Shown here: in pieces, positions 1-11,330 of the stretch | Layout: each line of letters begins with the position of its first letter | How positions within the stretch are numbered: the first letter of the stretch is position 1 | DNA from: Aspidapion aeneum | Lineage: Eukaryota > Arthropoda > Insecta > Coleoptera > Brentidae | Direction of reading: 5' to 3' | Assembly: GCA_963576565.1 (NCBI GenBank) | Contig: OY755045.1 | Coordinates: forward strand, 3,967,477 to 4,031,476 | Length of the DNA: 64,000 nt | The notes under the pieces: generated by a model | What the model saw: the letters and a program-made list of their open reading frames with translations, nothing else | The model's database searches: none | Told to the model about the DNA's origin: nothing | Translations under genes and position numbers: made by a program

Positions 1-12
1 ATATATATATAT

Positions 13-548
13 GTCGAATTTTTTCACGTCACTGATGGTCCAGCTGATTTTTGTAAACAAAAGTTAGATATGATATGAACAACGGAACAACTAATATTTT
101 TTGAATTTTTTTAAAACTAAGGCAATTTTTCTACTATTTTCTAGTACATCCTTATAAAATATAATTTTCTAGAAGTATTGTCGTTATTTTTTTTAGCCCG
201 CTTTATTTTTTATTACACAAAACTTAAACTATAAGTCAAATCAAACTGAATGTGATTGTTTCGTATAAAAGGTAAACCGAGGACTTGGGAAACAAAGATC
301 AGCGGATTATTTTTAAAGCTGAGACAAATACATTATTTTCTTCGAATTTTAATTTTTGTGTAAAGAGAAATGAAGCGGGCTAAAAAAAATAACGATTTGT
401 ATGTCTAAAAAATATTATTTTATCAGAATATACTAAAAAATAGTAGGAACATTGCCTTAGTTTTCAAAAAATTCAAAAACTATTAGTTGTTCATATCATG
501 TCTAACTTTTGTTTACAAAAATCAGAACCAGTGACGTGAAAATTCGAC
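13..548. mobile_element. Long inverted-repeat (foldback/MITE-like) element
   Basis: Roughly 13-215 and 365-548 are reverse complements of each other at moderate-high identity. The outer ends read GTCGAATTTTTTCACGTCACT on the left and AGTGACGTGAAAATTCGAC on the right. The middle (about 216-364) is unpaired. No coding frame is visible. TA-rich sequence flanks both ends, so a TA target duplication is possible but cannot be proven. Superfamily unknown. Confidence 0.75.
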
Positions 549-837
549 CTGTATATATAAGATCCGAACACCGGTCTACTCTAAGCACCGTAAAAACTGA
601 ATTTGACACTGTTGACATTTGAACGTCACATGTCGTTAACGGCTTTTGTGGAACGCCGCAAACTCACGGAGCGGCTGCAAGCGTTCAAACAAACAACATT
701 GCCAGATTGTCACGTCCTACTTTTTTTTATTGTTACCTTTTACAAATACAATTTAAATGCGTTAGTTACAAGTTATCATAGTTACTCCTTGATTTTGGAT
801 TACCCACTTTGGCGTGATTACTGAATACTAAAATAAT

Positions 838-975
838 CGAAGGAATCAAAGTAATCAAGGTAACGAAAGTAATAATTTAATTTTCGAATCGGTATTCGTT
901 ACTTCGTTATTTGTCGAGTAACGAATACTCGAGTAACGGATAGTTACTTTCTGAATACCTCTATAGTATACTCTT
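838..975. repeat. GTAAC-rich terminus-like fragment (possible hAT remnant)
   Basis: A dense cluster of GTAAC/GTTAC motifs in both orientations around 845-950, including overlapping palindromes such as CGAGTAACGAATACTCGAG, followed by TACTTTCTGAATACCTCTATAG. Insect hAT ends are often rich in GTAAC motifs, so this may be a degraded end. No partner end was found. Confidence 0.25.
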
Positions 976-2480
976 GTAACAGGCGGCTGTGTATGACAGT
1001 GGTACTGTCACCTCAAGTGGCCAAGGCTTAAATGTTGTGAGCTACCAACTTAGGCTACAACTTATATAAATTATAAAAAGATTTAATGTTATTACTTATT
1101 TGTTCTTGAAAGGGAATTTGACGATTCTTGGAGAAAAAGTATGCTATAAACGTTTTTCTCAAATGTATAACCAATGTAGGATAATCATACATACCTTTTC
1201 AATTTTCTTCTTGTAGCTTCACACTTTCACTTCTTATATTTATTAGTTGAATATCAAATTTTTTTGTACTATTAAACTTTTGTATTCAAATATTTACACT
1301 TCTTAAACTTTTAGGTTTTATAAATTTTTTATATATTTGTTGTAAATATATATATTTATCAACATTATAAACGTTGATTGAACAGGTGAAACCATTCAAT
1401 CAACTGTTTAATTTACTTAATATTACTGTTTAGGTTTGGGATATATTGTTGAAGAAAAATGCCGATTTTAGGGCAACGAATGGTTTGTATTTTGATGTTA
1501 AAAAACCATAAAACAGATAAAAACATTATTTCAAAACACTGGAAACAGTAATAATTAAAAGTTTTATAATTATTAAACTCCAAAAGAAAAGACTAAAATA
1601 ATTATGAATAGTAAAGTTAACAGTCTTATACAATTAAAATAATTGATAAATTTCCCCAGTTGAAATAAAACCTCCCTTAAGAAGTGCGAACGAAAGCGTA
1701 ACGAACCAAGGAAAGCGCAACTAAAGATGAGTCCCCTCCCGACTTTCGAAAGTTTCAGTACCCTGCTCTCTAGGCATTCTTAGCTTGCCGCTAGCTGATT
1801 GGTCTAAAATGTAAGCTTTCTTTAACGGTTTTCTTATCCAAGACAAGCCACGCTGCTCTACAGACATTCTTGGCTTGCCGTTGTCGTGCTTTGAAACTTA
1901 AGCTCTCTCGCATTGGCGAGAAAGACAAAGAGACAAAATACCACCGCAATTCAAAGATGCGTGGACTCAGAAATTCGATAAAGTTAAAATCATACAGTGT
2001 GTTTTTTTAAAAGTTGAAAATAGTTTAGCTAATTTATTTCCGGTTACAAAATATGAATTATTTTGATGTTAGTGGCTCAAAGGACATATTAGCCGAATAC
2101 ATTATTAAAATACAGCGAACCTGAAAATATGCCAAAAAACAAGTCGCCGGAGTTGCCATAAATTAATTAATTAATGCTTGTTGATGTCAAAACAATATTT
2201 AATTAAAAATCTTTAAAAACTTATAAATGGCAAAAATACCACTTATATTCAAATCCCGTTTTGTTACACTCTTAAAGAGTTACACGCTTAGTTAGCAAAA
2301 TTTGTCAACTCAAATATGCTGCATGGATGTATAGAGTGATAGAGGCTCTACACTGTGATGTTGGAGAGCTTTCCGTTAGAGCTTAAAATAAATTGAAATC
2401 TTTATAAGTAGATGGAACTGGGGCAGCTAAATACTTGATGTAATCTCCAACCGGATTTTGTATACTTAAATAAAGTGAGT
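976..2480. other. No gene seen; AT-rich intergenic sequence
   Basis: No convincing exon, RNA gene or transposon end was recognised. About 1670-1985 is less AT-rich and holds two diverged copies (about 117 bp apart) of a segment containing a GCATTCTTAGCTTGCCG-like string. That may be an old tandem duplication. Confidence 0.4.
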
Positions 2481-3560
2481 TTGAGACATGAGATTAAAAA
2501 AAATTAAATTAAAACAAAGCTTCTTAGGGAAAATTATATAAAATGTTCTTTTCAACGATTTATCAGTCAGTAAAGTATGACTAATGACAAACTCTCCAGC
2601 GGCGTCCGTTTAAAAATTAAAAAAGAAACATGTTTGTCATATTTTTTAGGTCTATAATATAGATCTTTTAAACAACGCGTTTTACACTTTATTATAGACA
2701 ATAAAATTTTCTTTTCAACAATGTATAATAAGGAAACCTTAGTTTTATCTATAATAATTTAGGGGCCGTAAAATAAATCAATTTTTAAAAATCAATAAAC
2801 TTTTCTTTTATTTAATTTTCTCAGAAACTAAGCTTACTGGGAAAAAATTAATATACTTTATTGTAGAAAGTAAAATTTTCTTTTTAACAATGTGTAAGAC
2901 AGTGGGGTTAGACTAATGACAAAATTTCCAGCAGTGTCCGTTTATTAGGAATGTTTAAAAAATCACATGTTTGTCACAGGTTTTACCCGATTTTCATAAA
3001 AACGAGGACCTTTATCAAAAAATGCGCCTAATAGTTGATTATAGAAAATGAAATTTCCCTTTAAACGCTGTTTAACAAAGTAATAATTATTTTTAGATTA
3101 AAACTTCACAGGCGTCCGTAAATCAAATAAATTCTCCAAACAAACTCAACAGAAAATGTATTTTTTCACTTTGTTGTAAAAAATAAAATTTAATTTTTAA
3201 CAATGTGTAAGTTAGTCGGGTTTGATTAATGACAAACTCTCCATCCCCGTCCGTTAATAGGAGTCATTTAAAGATTAAAAAAAGATCACATGTTTTACCC
3301 GATTTTTCTAAAAACAAAACTCTTTATAAAAATATGCAAACCTTTAACTTGATTGCAAAAAATAAAATTTCCTTTTAAATAATGCATAGCAAGGTAAGCT
3401 CCCTCAATAAACGGACGCCGCTGGAAAGTTTGTCATTCGTCGAACCCCACTGAACTATATATCGTGAAAAAGGAAGATTTATTGTCTAAAATAAAGGTTA
3501 TTACATATTTTCCCCTAAGAAGCTTAGTTTTTGAGAATATTTAACAATAACTTTTAAAAT
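2480..3560. repeat. Diverged satellite-like array with an internal inversion
   Basis: The segment GACAAACTCTCCAGCGGCG recurs near 2587, 2919 and 3231 at spacings of about 332 and 312 bp. Weaker half-period echoes (a GGCGTCCGTAAATCAAATAA-like string) lie near 2765 and 3110. A reverse-complement copy (ACGCCGCTGGAAAGTTTGTC) is near 3415. The AAGCTTCTTAGGG-like motif near 2517 is also inverted near 3517. The array therefore runs direct and then flips, as in a foldback with repeated arms. No coding signal. Confidence 0.6.
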
Positions 3561-3724
3561 AATAATATAATTTCATTTTTAAGTTAGATTTTACACTTTT
3601 TAAACGCATTTCTTTATCAGTCAAACGCGCCTGTAAGAGGAGGGAAGATTAAAAAAATACTCTGCCAATATATGGGCCCCTAAGCTCACACTAGATACTA
3701 TAGTTATAGTGTACGTGCGAGCTA

Positions 3725-4085
3725 ATAAAACTAAAAACTGAAATTTATCTTAATCAACTCCAGACCAAATTACCTTTTGTTTGATACCACACAAGCCATG
3801 TATTGACTTAAACTCAGATTTTTGAAATCTACCTCCACCTTTAAAAAAACAAAAACTAAAATGTATTTTGTTTAACTCCGGACTCAATTACCTTTCGTTT
3901 GATATCACACACGCCATATTTTTACGTAAACTCTAATTTTTTTAATCTACCCCCACCCTTTTTGAAGAAAAAAAAACTAAAATGTATTTTTTTTAACTCC
4001 ATACTCAATTACCTTTCGTTTGATATCACACACGCCATATTTTCACATAAACTCTAATTTTTCAAATCTTCCCCCACCCTTTTAT
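3725..4085. repeat. Three tandem repeats of about 118-121 bp
   Basis: Copies begin near 3756, 3874 and 3995. Each contains AACTCC, then a TTACCTTTCGTTTGATATCA-like string, then CACACGCCATATTTT and CTACCCCCACCCTTTT. The second and third copies are closest to each other. They belong to the surrounding DINE/Helentron-like element. Confidence 0.85.
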
Positions 4086-4171
4086 TTGGCTTGTGTTCGG
4101 TGGATTTTGTTCATTTTAAATGGGACCATCTCGACCCAATACCCAGCCCAGGCACCAAATTTCATTAAAAT

Positions 4172-5371
4172 CCCAACAAACAATTAAAGTTGTAACGACG
4201 AAACCCCAACTAGAAAGAATTTCTTAAAAGTAACCGCAACGTACTCCCGCTACGTCTCAGTATACCATACAGCGACGTTATAATTCCCTAAGTGGGGAAC
4301 CAATTTCTGGTTATAACTACTTGGCCAACTGTTTAAAGTCACTGTAGTAACAACTACACTACTACGTCGTAGCCAGGTATCTACTACGTCGTAGAGGCTG
4401 TTTTTTTTCCGTAATGGCATAAAAGTTGCGATGTAGTTGCAAATAATATAATCGTTTCTTTTTGGTAGAATTGTTACACAATATGGTGGACACAACAGTA
4501 AACACACTCGCTTAGTTTTTTTGTTTGGTTATGGTTATAATATGTACTATGTTATCCAAAAGTGTGAGAATTTACGAGCAGAGGATCAAAATTCGAGTGC
4601 GACGCAAAGTTTTCTGTATAACATGCATTATATATATTGCAAAAAACCGGTGCGCCCGTAAAATTGAACCGTTTTCTGGTAGCTGATGGAATTTTTGTGT
4701 TGTGATTTTGGAGGTTATGTTTTCATAATCGACAGTTAATTCCAACAAATGTTGCTTAAGAAGAGCATTTTTGGTAAGCTTCAACTAATTTGTTTATAAA
4801 ATAGTATGGCTCTTTAATATGAGCTCATAAAACGACAACAAAAATATTAAATTTTCTTTCTTACATAAAAACATGGCGTCCCAAACTATATTCCCTGATA
4901 GTCGAAAAGGTTACTTGAAAGTAGTTGCGGCTTTAAAGTTGATCCAAAAAGTTATTTTGTCTACATTGTTACATCAGATGTTACTATGATGACACAAACT
5001 TTTGTGGTAAAAATTAAAGTTATAATGTAGTTGTCGGATACACTTGTTTGGGACTCCAATGAAGCTTAACTTTCTAGTGGTAATTAAGTAGGATATAAAA
5101 GTCAGGGCGACTACGAAATAACGACTAAAAAGAAAGTAAAACTTTAGCAACGTCCTATTGTGGTAGAGAAGACTATCAGAATCGACTATCAAGAAACAAT
5201 CCTATGAAGTAGTTTAGAGGGTCGTTTTTACGAAACATCTACTATTTCCTGATACTAAATAGTTGTTAGAACTAAAAAGTAACAAATTTTGGTTGGGATC
5301 ACCACATTTCTACTATAAGAAAGTAGCAAAGCCTTTAGAACATGTAGCCGCTACTATAAATGTTAGTTGGG
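4172..5371 (-). mobile_element. 1200-bp TIR element, copy 1 (AT target duplication)
   Basis: The ends are CCCAACAAACAATT and the complement of CCCAACTAACATTTATAG. AT flanks both sides (4170-4171 and 5372-5373). The flanking repeat, read without the insertion, matches the uninterrupted copy near 63950-64000, so removing the element and one AT restores an empty site. A near-identical copy of exactly the same length sits in opposite orientation at 11458-12657. Both copies keep three short ORFs (about 70-85 codons), but none resembles a known protein, and the shared frames are explained by near-identity. A 2-bp AT duplication is rare; I recall it for the ISL2EU group, and that link is tentative. 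Confidence 0.8.
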
Positions 5372-5410
5372 ATCGGCCAAGCGGTTTTTGAGTTATGCGC
5401 GTTGGTCGTT

Positions 5411-5411
<1 letters not shown>

Positions 5412-5445
<34 letters not shown>

Positions 5446-5474
5446 TACAGACAGACAGACAGACAGACAGACAG
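5412..5474. repeat. CAGA microsatellite
   Basis: About 15 CAGA units with one interruption (CATA). It is part of the DINE/Helentron-like element and matches the TGTC tract at 63865-63928. Confidence 0.95.
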
Positions 5475-5639
5475 ACGGCGCGACAAAAAAGTTTCAAAAT
5501 CATCTGAAACGCAAAGATATATAAAAATTTTTGAAATCGGAGCAACTTTTTTTTTTCGAAAAAATTAGGATCACTATAGCTCACACTACTATAGTATAGT
5601 GTATGTGTGAGCTAAAATTGGACCCAAAATTGGTCCAGC

Positions 5640-6680
5640 AACATCCAGCTCGTTAATATATGACCTATTTTCAGCTAATATCCATTGTTAAGTCCTCATA
5701 TTGTGTATACTCAACTACCTCTAGCGCCTGCACTATTATTAAATTTTTTATCACACGAAGTACTTAGTATTTGTCAGTTTAAATAAATTGTGTAATAAAT
5801 AGTGGTTCAAGGAGTGTCTTAGACATCAACGTATAATATACATTATCTTAGAGCTTCAGTAATGTTTGAAGCTAGGACAGCTAATAAATGATGTGAAATC
5901 GTTCCAGATTTTCAAACAAAAGGTAAGTAAGTAATCATAATCATTAAAACCATGCTTGTATTTTACTAGGTATTAGTAATATAGAGTTTGGGCAGTGTAA
6001 AGTAGTAATTTAGTTAATACTTTTTTTTTATTTGTCAAACACACTGTGTCTATTGTTAATACTTAATTCAGGATTGTATTGTATATATATTAGATAATTG
6101 TAGTCAGTTACTGTAAGCGTAAACGCTAACTTCTTTGTAGTTGTGATTAAATTTGTGGTTAATAAGATTAAGACTGACGTTTTCCTCACTAAAAACAGAT
6201 TTTTTAGACCGGCCAAATTCTAACGTTATGTTAAACTAACCTTACATTTTCTGTTGTTTTGTTTTTGATAATTTATTTTTAAACTAACCCAAATATTCGT
6301 AAAAATAACCGCAATGTTTAAAATATAAGCAAAATAGAAATTTAGAAGACGAGTCAAGTTTTAGTTTGATGCCAATATATAATATATAATATAACGGGGT
6401 GGGTAAAATTGTCAAAAACAGGCCAGGGTAGCTTGCAGGTTTTTATATATTTGACAACTAAAATGTAACACCGGTATAAATCATTCACAAAAAACACTAT
6501 TTTTCGGAAAATTACACTACACTACCAGTTGTCAATATATTTTTTTCCAAAGTGACCACCTGATTCGAAATACGCGGCTGCGAGAAAAAAAAAACCAAGA
6601 TACGAAAAAAACGCTATAAAAAGAAATATCTACTTTCTTTTATCCACATAATAATTTTCGTTACAATATATATATAATTG
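5640..6680. other. No gene seen
   Basis: AT-rich sequence with only short open frames and no recognised repeat ends. A direct doublet of TATAATATATAATATA lies near 6377. Confidence 0.4.
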
Positions 6681-6685
6681 AAATC

Positions 6686-6687
<2 letters not shown>

Positions 6688-6734
<47 letters not shown>
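6688..6734. repeat. AT microsatellite, the 3' tail of the adjacent LINE
   Basis: A long TA run that directly follows the 3' end of the minus-strand LINE. The second LINE copy of this family (55580-55605) also ends in GATAAATATATATA. A short AT-rich tail is therefore the family's 3' terminus. Confidence 0.8.
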
Positions 6735-6738
<4 letters not shown>

Positions 6739-6743
6739 CGGTT

Positions 6744-7920
6744 TCACAACGTTCTACGTCTTTTTCTTATTCTTATTTCACTGTCTATTCCTTCTCTCCA
6801 GCTTCTCCTTGGCCGTCCTCGTTTTCTTTGGCCAGTTGGTTTCCATTGTAGTATTTGTTAAGGTAGTCTTTCATCATTCAGATTTGTACATGTCCTTACC
6901 ACACCAGTTGCTTTGTTCTTATATCATCCACTAAAGTACGTTCCCCCACTGTCATAATTTCTCTTATTCTTTGATTTGTAACTCTTTCTCTTTTTGATTT
7001 CCCTGCTGCTCTTCTCCAATAGTCCATCTCCGTAGCGGAAAGCATTTTTTCTGTTCTATCCTTGATTGACCATACTTCTGAGCCGTATGTAATAATACTT
7101 TTTACAATGGTGTTATATATAAGCTTTTTGTTATGTTTTGATATACTTTGGTCCCAAATTATTCCATTTAATAAAGTTATTGCTTTTCTTCTTTGTACGT
7201 TTTGATCTTTTATAGCTTTGTCTAGTATTCCGTCAGCTGTAATTTTTAGACCTAAGTATTTATACCCATCACAGGACTGAATTCGCTGCCCGGTATTTAA
7301 GATGAGATCCTGTTTCATTCCACCGATACACATATACTCTGTCTTATTGAGATTAACCTCTAGTCTCCACTTATGGTACTCTTCTATTAGTTTTCGTGTC
7401 ATATATTCGAGGTCTTCATAATCCTGAGCCACTACTATCTGATCATCGGCGAAACATAAAGTATACAAGGTGGTTTCGTCCAACGGAATTCCCATGTTTT
7501 GGCATTTTCTCTTCCATACTTTAGGGACTTATTCCAAGTATATCTTGAAGAGCGTAGGCGAGATACAGCAACCTTGTTTAAGACCTTTATTTACTTAAAA
7601 GCCTTTGGTTAGTTTTGCTTTTATTTTAACTTTTGCCTTACTATTGCGTTATAACTCTTTGATGGCCTTAATCAGTTGCAAGCTTATGTTTGTGTTTTCC
7701 AACGCTTTCCAAAGTAGATTTAGTGGTATACTATCATATGCCTTCTGCAAATCGACGTAAAGCAGATGCAGCTCCTGTCCGTATGCCATTTTGTTTTCAA
7801 TAACTTGAGTTATACAAAAGAGATGATCTGAAGTCGATCTACAGCCCTGAAACAAGCTTGTTCTTCTGCCACCATGTCTTTATATTCGCTCTCCACTTTA
7901 TTTCTTATTATTTTACCGTA
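6744..7920 (-). pseudogene. RTE-like LINE reverse transcriptase, 5'-truncated and broken
   Basis: The minus strand encodes the second half of a non-LTR reverse transcriptase. In order it holds KIIRNKVESEYKDM, the palm motif YVDLQKAYDSIP, GLKQGCCISPTLFKIYLE, the catalytic FADDQIVVAQDY, then YKYLGLKITADG, the ITYGSEVW thumb region and a basic tail (RKRGRPRRSWREGIDSE) before a stop at 6744. Several in-frame stops lie between 7495 and 7649, and the tail is shifted near 6896. It is 5'-truncated near 7920 and ends 3' in the AT tract. The tail pattern is typical of RTE/BovB-related LINEs in insects. A sister copy is at 54380-55606. Confidence 0.9.
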
Positions 7921-7939
7921 TATATATTTTTATTTTTTT

Positions 7940-8095
7940 AAAAATCAAATATTCATGAACGTCATTCTTACTTCAATATTTTAAAGACAATCAGCTGTGG
8001 CGTGCCGTGACCATCAAAAAGAAACTCAGCCTGCGCTATGACGTCAACAAAGTTGTACATCGTGGCACGTACATTTTGATAACCCTGTTTGGTCA
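7940..8095 (+). mobile_element. Partial copy of the 7-bp-TSD TIR family
   Basis: The block starting AAAAATCAAATATTCATGAA and ending TTTTGATAACCCTG matches the right third of the elements at 14772-15381 and 47346-47983, at lower identity. The left part is missing. Confidence 0.65.
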
Positions 8096-8439
8096 AATCC
8101 AATTCGTCAATGCTGTATTATCCGTGGTTGTAAAGGACCTTTCCATGATTTTTTTTTATGGTAATTTTTTTTAGACTGTCTAATGCTCCTTCGTAAACAA
8201 AATTTAACTCACCCAAGCGTTATTTAGACCAGTTGTAAAATTAACACTCTAAAGATTTATTCACATACGTAACCTACGATTCGCACTTTGAAGATTTATT
8301 GCCTGAAGTTTTGTTTGCAATTAAGTTAGATTTATTATGTATTTTTGCGGTAATAATTTTCGTGTTATTTGTCGTTTTTTTTTTATTTTTAGAATCAAAC
8401 AGCCTGGTTTGAGTATTTTTAGCATTCTTAGAAATGTAA

Positions 8440-9407
8440 TTATTATTAAATCAAGATAGAAACAACAACAATCTTCCCGTACGACATGTCTACTTCTTTT
8501 GTTTAGTCTGTGGTTAACAAAAGGCGTAATAGTTACAAGCCGTTTTTCGCGCGGGGGCGGGAGGAATGTTTGTTTTAGTTGACGTCGCCATATTTCTCAT
8601 GCAAAAATGTTTGTTGCCCTTCCTATATGCTGCCGGTTCTAACCTTAGTAAAGACGTATGAGTTTGTTTTGATTTGGAGTAGGTCAGTAGTTAAAAGCCT
8701 TGCCGGTGGCATGTCCAGTGTTTGTTTTTGTTTGTTTTCAAAATGGAAATAAATGCCGTCGATTATATAATTAATTGTGCAAATTCAAATACGTTGACAT
8801 ATGAACTACTTCGATTACAAATAAAATCTTTAGGGCCACATAGACCGGACCTAAAATCTTAAAAGTGAACCAACATTTTAGTGCAAGTAATAAAAAATTA
8901 CACGATGCGGAAAACTGGTTGTGCGGTTGGGAAAAACAATTATGAACAATCCACGAAGTGATCCTGCGTGGGTGGCAAAGGAAATGTGTGATATCAAGCA
9001 CTTTAGTGAAAAGTTAAAGACACGAAGTAAGTGCTACTTATTTAAATAACCACATAGAATTTTCTATGCTAGGCAAGACTAATATTAGGTGCCAATTGAA
9101 TAGTGTCTAAAGGCAAAACATTACCGAACATAATGAAAATGTAGCAAAAAATAGACATATACTTAGTAGGTTAATAGACTGTTTAAAATTCTGTGGGATT
9201 TTTGAGGTTGCTCTACGGGGCCATGATGAGTCTACAACTGGTGCTAATCCGAGCATTTTGCACAGGCTAAAGAAGGGCGAATAGACTTTATCTAGAAACA
9301 AAAAACTAAGAACCACACCAAGTAGCTGCTTGTTTGTAAAATGCTAAAATAAAATTGTTTAGGTAAGTTTTTTATCTCCTTTTCCATGCAATATAAATTT
9401 CTGCCTT
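8440..9407 (+). pseudogene. hAT transposase relic (ZMYM1-like, DUF4371 type)
   Basis: A decayed reading frame on the plus strand gives KSLGPHRPDLK, then ENWLCGWEK, CDIKHFSEKLKTR and a clear block LGKTNIRCQLNS, NVAKNRHILSRLIDCLKFC, GIFEVALRGHDES. This is the N-terminal region of hAT transposases related to zinc finger MYM-type protein 1. Frameshifts and stops occur between blocks, and the sequence then jumps to the 3' terminal region, so the catalytic part is deleted. A shorter internal-deletion copy lies in opposite orientation at 61861-62914. The right end (near 9407) lacks the last 35 or so bases found in that copy. Confidence 0.85.
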
Positions 9408-9471
9408 AGTTGCTGGTACCTAATTTTTCTATTTTCCTCCTTTTCGCTTATTTCAGAAGCTTTTTTAAGTT

Positions 9472-9960
9472 CTACCTTCTTTTTTTTGGAGCTGGCTCTT
9501 CGCGAAGAGCTTCTTTAATGGGCGTATCGGTTAATATAGCCGTAGTTCGTCTTTTTCGCCGTTTGGTAATATTTTTTCTTGCTTCCGCTTTAGGTAAGGG
9601 CCGTATTTGGGATGGAACTATTTCATATTTTTCTGAGGTTATTTCTCCCAAAATTTTACGAGACGACCCTGGACGAATATCCTCGTTTTGATTTTCGTCA
9701 ACTTCTAAAGCTTGTTGTAAAAGATCAGGTTCTTGATACTCCTGTAATGCAGGTTCTGCAGCTTGGGGAACATTTTTCTCACCATTTTCTTTCACTTGAT
9801 CATCACCCAAGTCAATAATATTAGGGTTAGGTCGGTCCGTAGAATATGAAGATAAAAACTCCTCTTCGGAAAAGATATCCCGATTAAAAGGATAAATTCC
9901 TGAAACTTCAAAACCGGCAGTAATATTTATGTTATTTCTGTACCAAAAATACTGCTTGGG
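9472..9960 (-). pseudogene. pogo/Tigger-like transposase, C-terminal part
   Basis: An open minus-strand frame encodes ITAGFEVSGIYPFNRDIF, EEFLSSYSTDRPNP, an acidic/glutamine-rich middle, and a basic end (KNITKRRKRRT... APKKRR) before the stop. The 'GF..SGIYPFNR..F' block is typical of the end of the DDE domain in insect pogo-type transposases. The upstream helix-turn-helix and most of the DDE domain are absent. The frame instead runs into terminus-like sequence beginning near 9960, which suggests an internally deleted element. The current upstream ATG (10005) lies in that terminus sequence and is probably not native. Confidence 0.8.
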
Positions 9961-10379
9961 GTAAGTTGGCGCACGCGCCAAGTTGCCCCTGAAAAAATGA
10001 GCCAACTAACCCCAATCGTGTTTTTTTGTTTCTTGAATTTTTTTCTCGTACAACACTAAGATATAAACAAAAATTTTAGCCTGTTTTGGAAACTAGAAAT
10101 TCCAATCTTTAAACTACTCTATCTACTAAGTACCTACAATTATTGAATGAAAAGTTATCGCAAATATATTAAATGAATAAAAATTTACTTCCCACGTGTA
10201 TGAACACATTAGAGAGCGCTCACACTTAGCGACTGCACTCTGAATACTGGAATTCTTTACAAACAGACATTAGGTCACATACATCAAAATTGTCTATTAG
10301 CATAACGTTGCCAGACTGGTTTAGTAGAAAATAGCCGTGCGCCAACTTGCCCTTGCGCCAACTAGCCCCGGTCTCCCCT
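9958..10379. mobile_element. pogo-type terminus or MITE with AGTTGGCGC repeats
   Basis: The left part contains a hairpin (GGGGTAAGTTGGCGCA and GCGCCAAGTTGCCCC). The right part ends TGCGCCAACTAGCCCCGGTC. Reverse-complemented, this gives a GGGGAGACCGGGGCTAGTTG start, a form I associate with pogo-like ends. It probably belongs to the adjacent pogo transposase fragment. Target duplication not resolved. Confidence 0.5.
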
Positions 10380-10440
10380 ACTATTAAGAAAACTGATTCC
10401 AATTTTTTCTAAATAAATTAATATTTTTCGAATTAATATA

Positions 10441-10625
10441 CAGTCGAACCTCTATAACTCGAACCTGAAGGGACAACCAAAACAGTTCGTGTTATGGAGA
10501 GTTCGAGTTATAGAAACTCGAGTTACATGGGTTAAAATACATGTAAAAAGTGCAGGGACCACTTAAAAGGTTCGAGTTATAGAGAGGTTCGAGTTATAGA
10601 GGTTCGAGTTAGAGAGGTTCGACTG
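10441..10625. mobile_element. pogo/Tigger-type MITE, copy 1 (TA target)
   Basis: A 185-bp element with matched ends CAGTCGAACCTCTATAACTC and the complement of CAGTCGAACCTCTCTAACTC, flanked by TA on each side (10439-10440, 10626-10627). TTCGAGTTATAGAG motifs repeat inside. A near-identical copy is at 20779-20959. Confidence 0.9.
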
Positions 10626-10936
10626 TACCTGTAAGTGTTGGACATTTTACAAAAAAATTAACCTGCCAAAATTTAAAAGCTTTTCGAAGAAAACTATTTA
10701 ACAACTTTGTAATTTGTAACAGCATTGTAGATAATTATTTCTGAAAATTGTTGTGCGACTAAAAATACATTTTCCGTGAATGTCTCTTCCAGGGTTTATA
10801 ATTATAGCATGTGACAAACGGAACAAACCTTTTTATTTAGCTTGACTTCGCCGATATAGTTATTTATTTATGCCTGTTTTAAATCTTGCAACATCTTTAA
10901 CTACTACCCGACGAGAATTGAAATTTGGAATATAGG

Positions 10937-11130
10937 TACAATCGAACTTCGATAACTTAAAATCTTTGATAAGTCGAACCAAACTGTTGGCAATGACGAC
11001 AAGGGTAAGAAATGTATGTAATTTGGTCTTGATAATTCACTCAAACTTCGATTAGTCGAATATCTTGATAACTCGAATATTGTATGTGGCGCCAACTTCG
11101 ATAAGTCGAATTTTCTGGAGAAATCCCCTA
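10937..11130. mobile_element. Possible second pogo-like terminus
   Basis: Starts ACAATCGAACTTCGATAACT and holds several TTCGATAAGTCGAA-like motifs to about 11112. It resembles the CAGTCGAACC-type ends but is distinct. The opposite end was not found. Confidence 0.35.
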
Positions 11131-11330
11131 ATTACGAATCGTTTTAACTTGTTTGTTTACATTGGAATGTTTTAGAGTGTCACTTGTATTCGATTTGCTA
11201 TGTCACAAAAGCGACTTTTTTTTTCGGTTTGTCATACATATATATGAGAACAAAAATAAGAACAAAAGTTATGTATTCACATGTATTAGAGGTGAACGTT
11301 TTTAATATAGAGACTTGGTTGTATCAGAAT

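Larger units (their letters stand above)
3683..5613. mobile_element. DINE/Helentron-like non-autonomous element (interrupted)
   Basis: The two ends carry related palindromes, 3683-3723 and 5578-5613, of the form AGCTCACAC...GTGTGAGCT. Between them lie three direct repeats of about 118 bp (3725-4085), a conserved block around CGGCCAAGCGGTTTTTGAG, and a CAGA microsatellite (5412-5474). Terminal hairpins, tandem repeats and a GTCT/CAGA tract are typical of DINE-1/Helentron-associated elements; the assignment is inference. A 1200-bp TIR element splits it at 4172-5371. A second, partial copy in opposite orientation lies at 63728-64000. Confidence 0.5.

Noticed and set aside
4250..5192. Three short minus-strand ORFs (85, 70, 72 codons) conserved in the copy at 11637-12579
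   Set aside because: The two copies are near-identical over their whole length, so shared frames say nothing about coding. The translations resemble no protein and the frames are not preserved preferentially.
9410..9818. Plus-strand ORFs opposite the pogo transposase
   Set aside because: They are antisense shadows of the minus-strand transposase frame.
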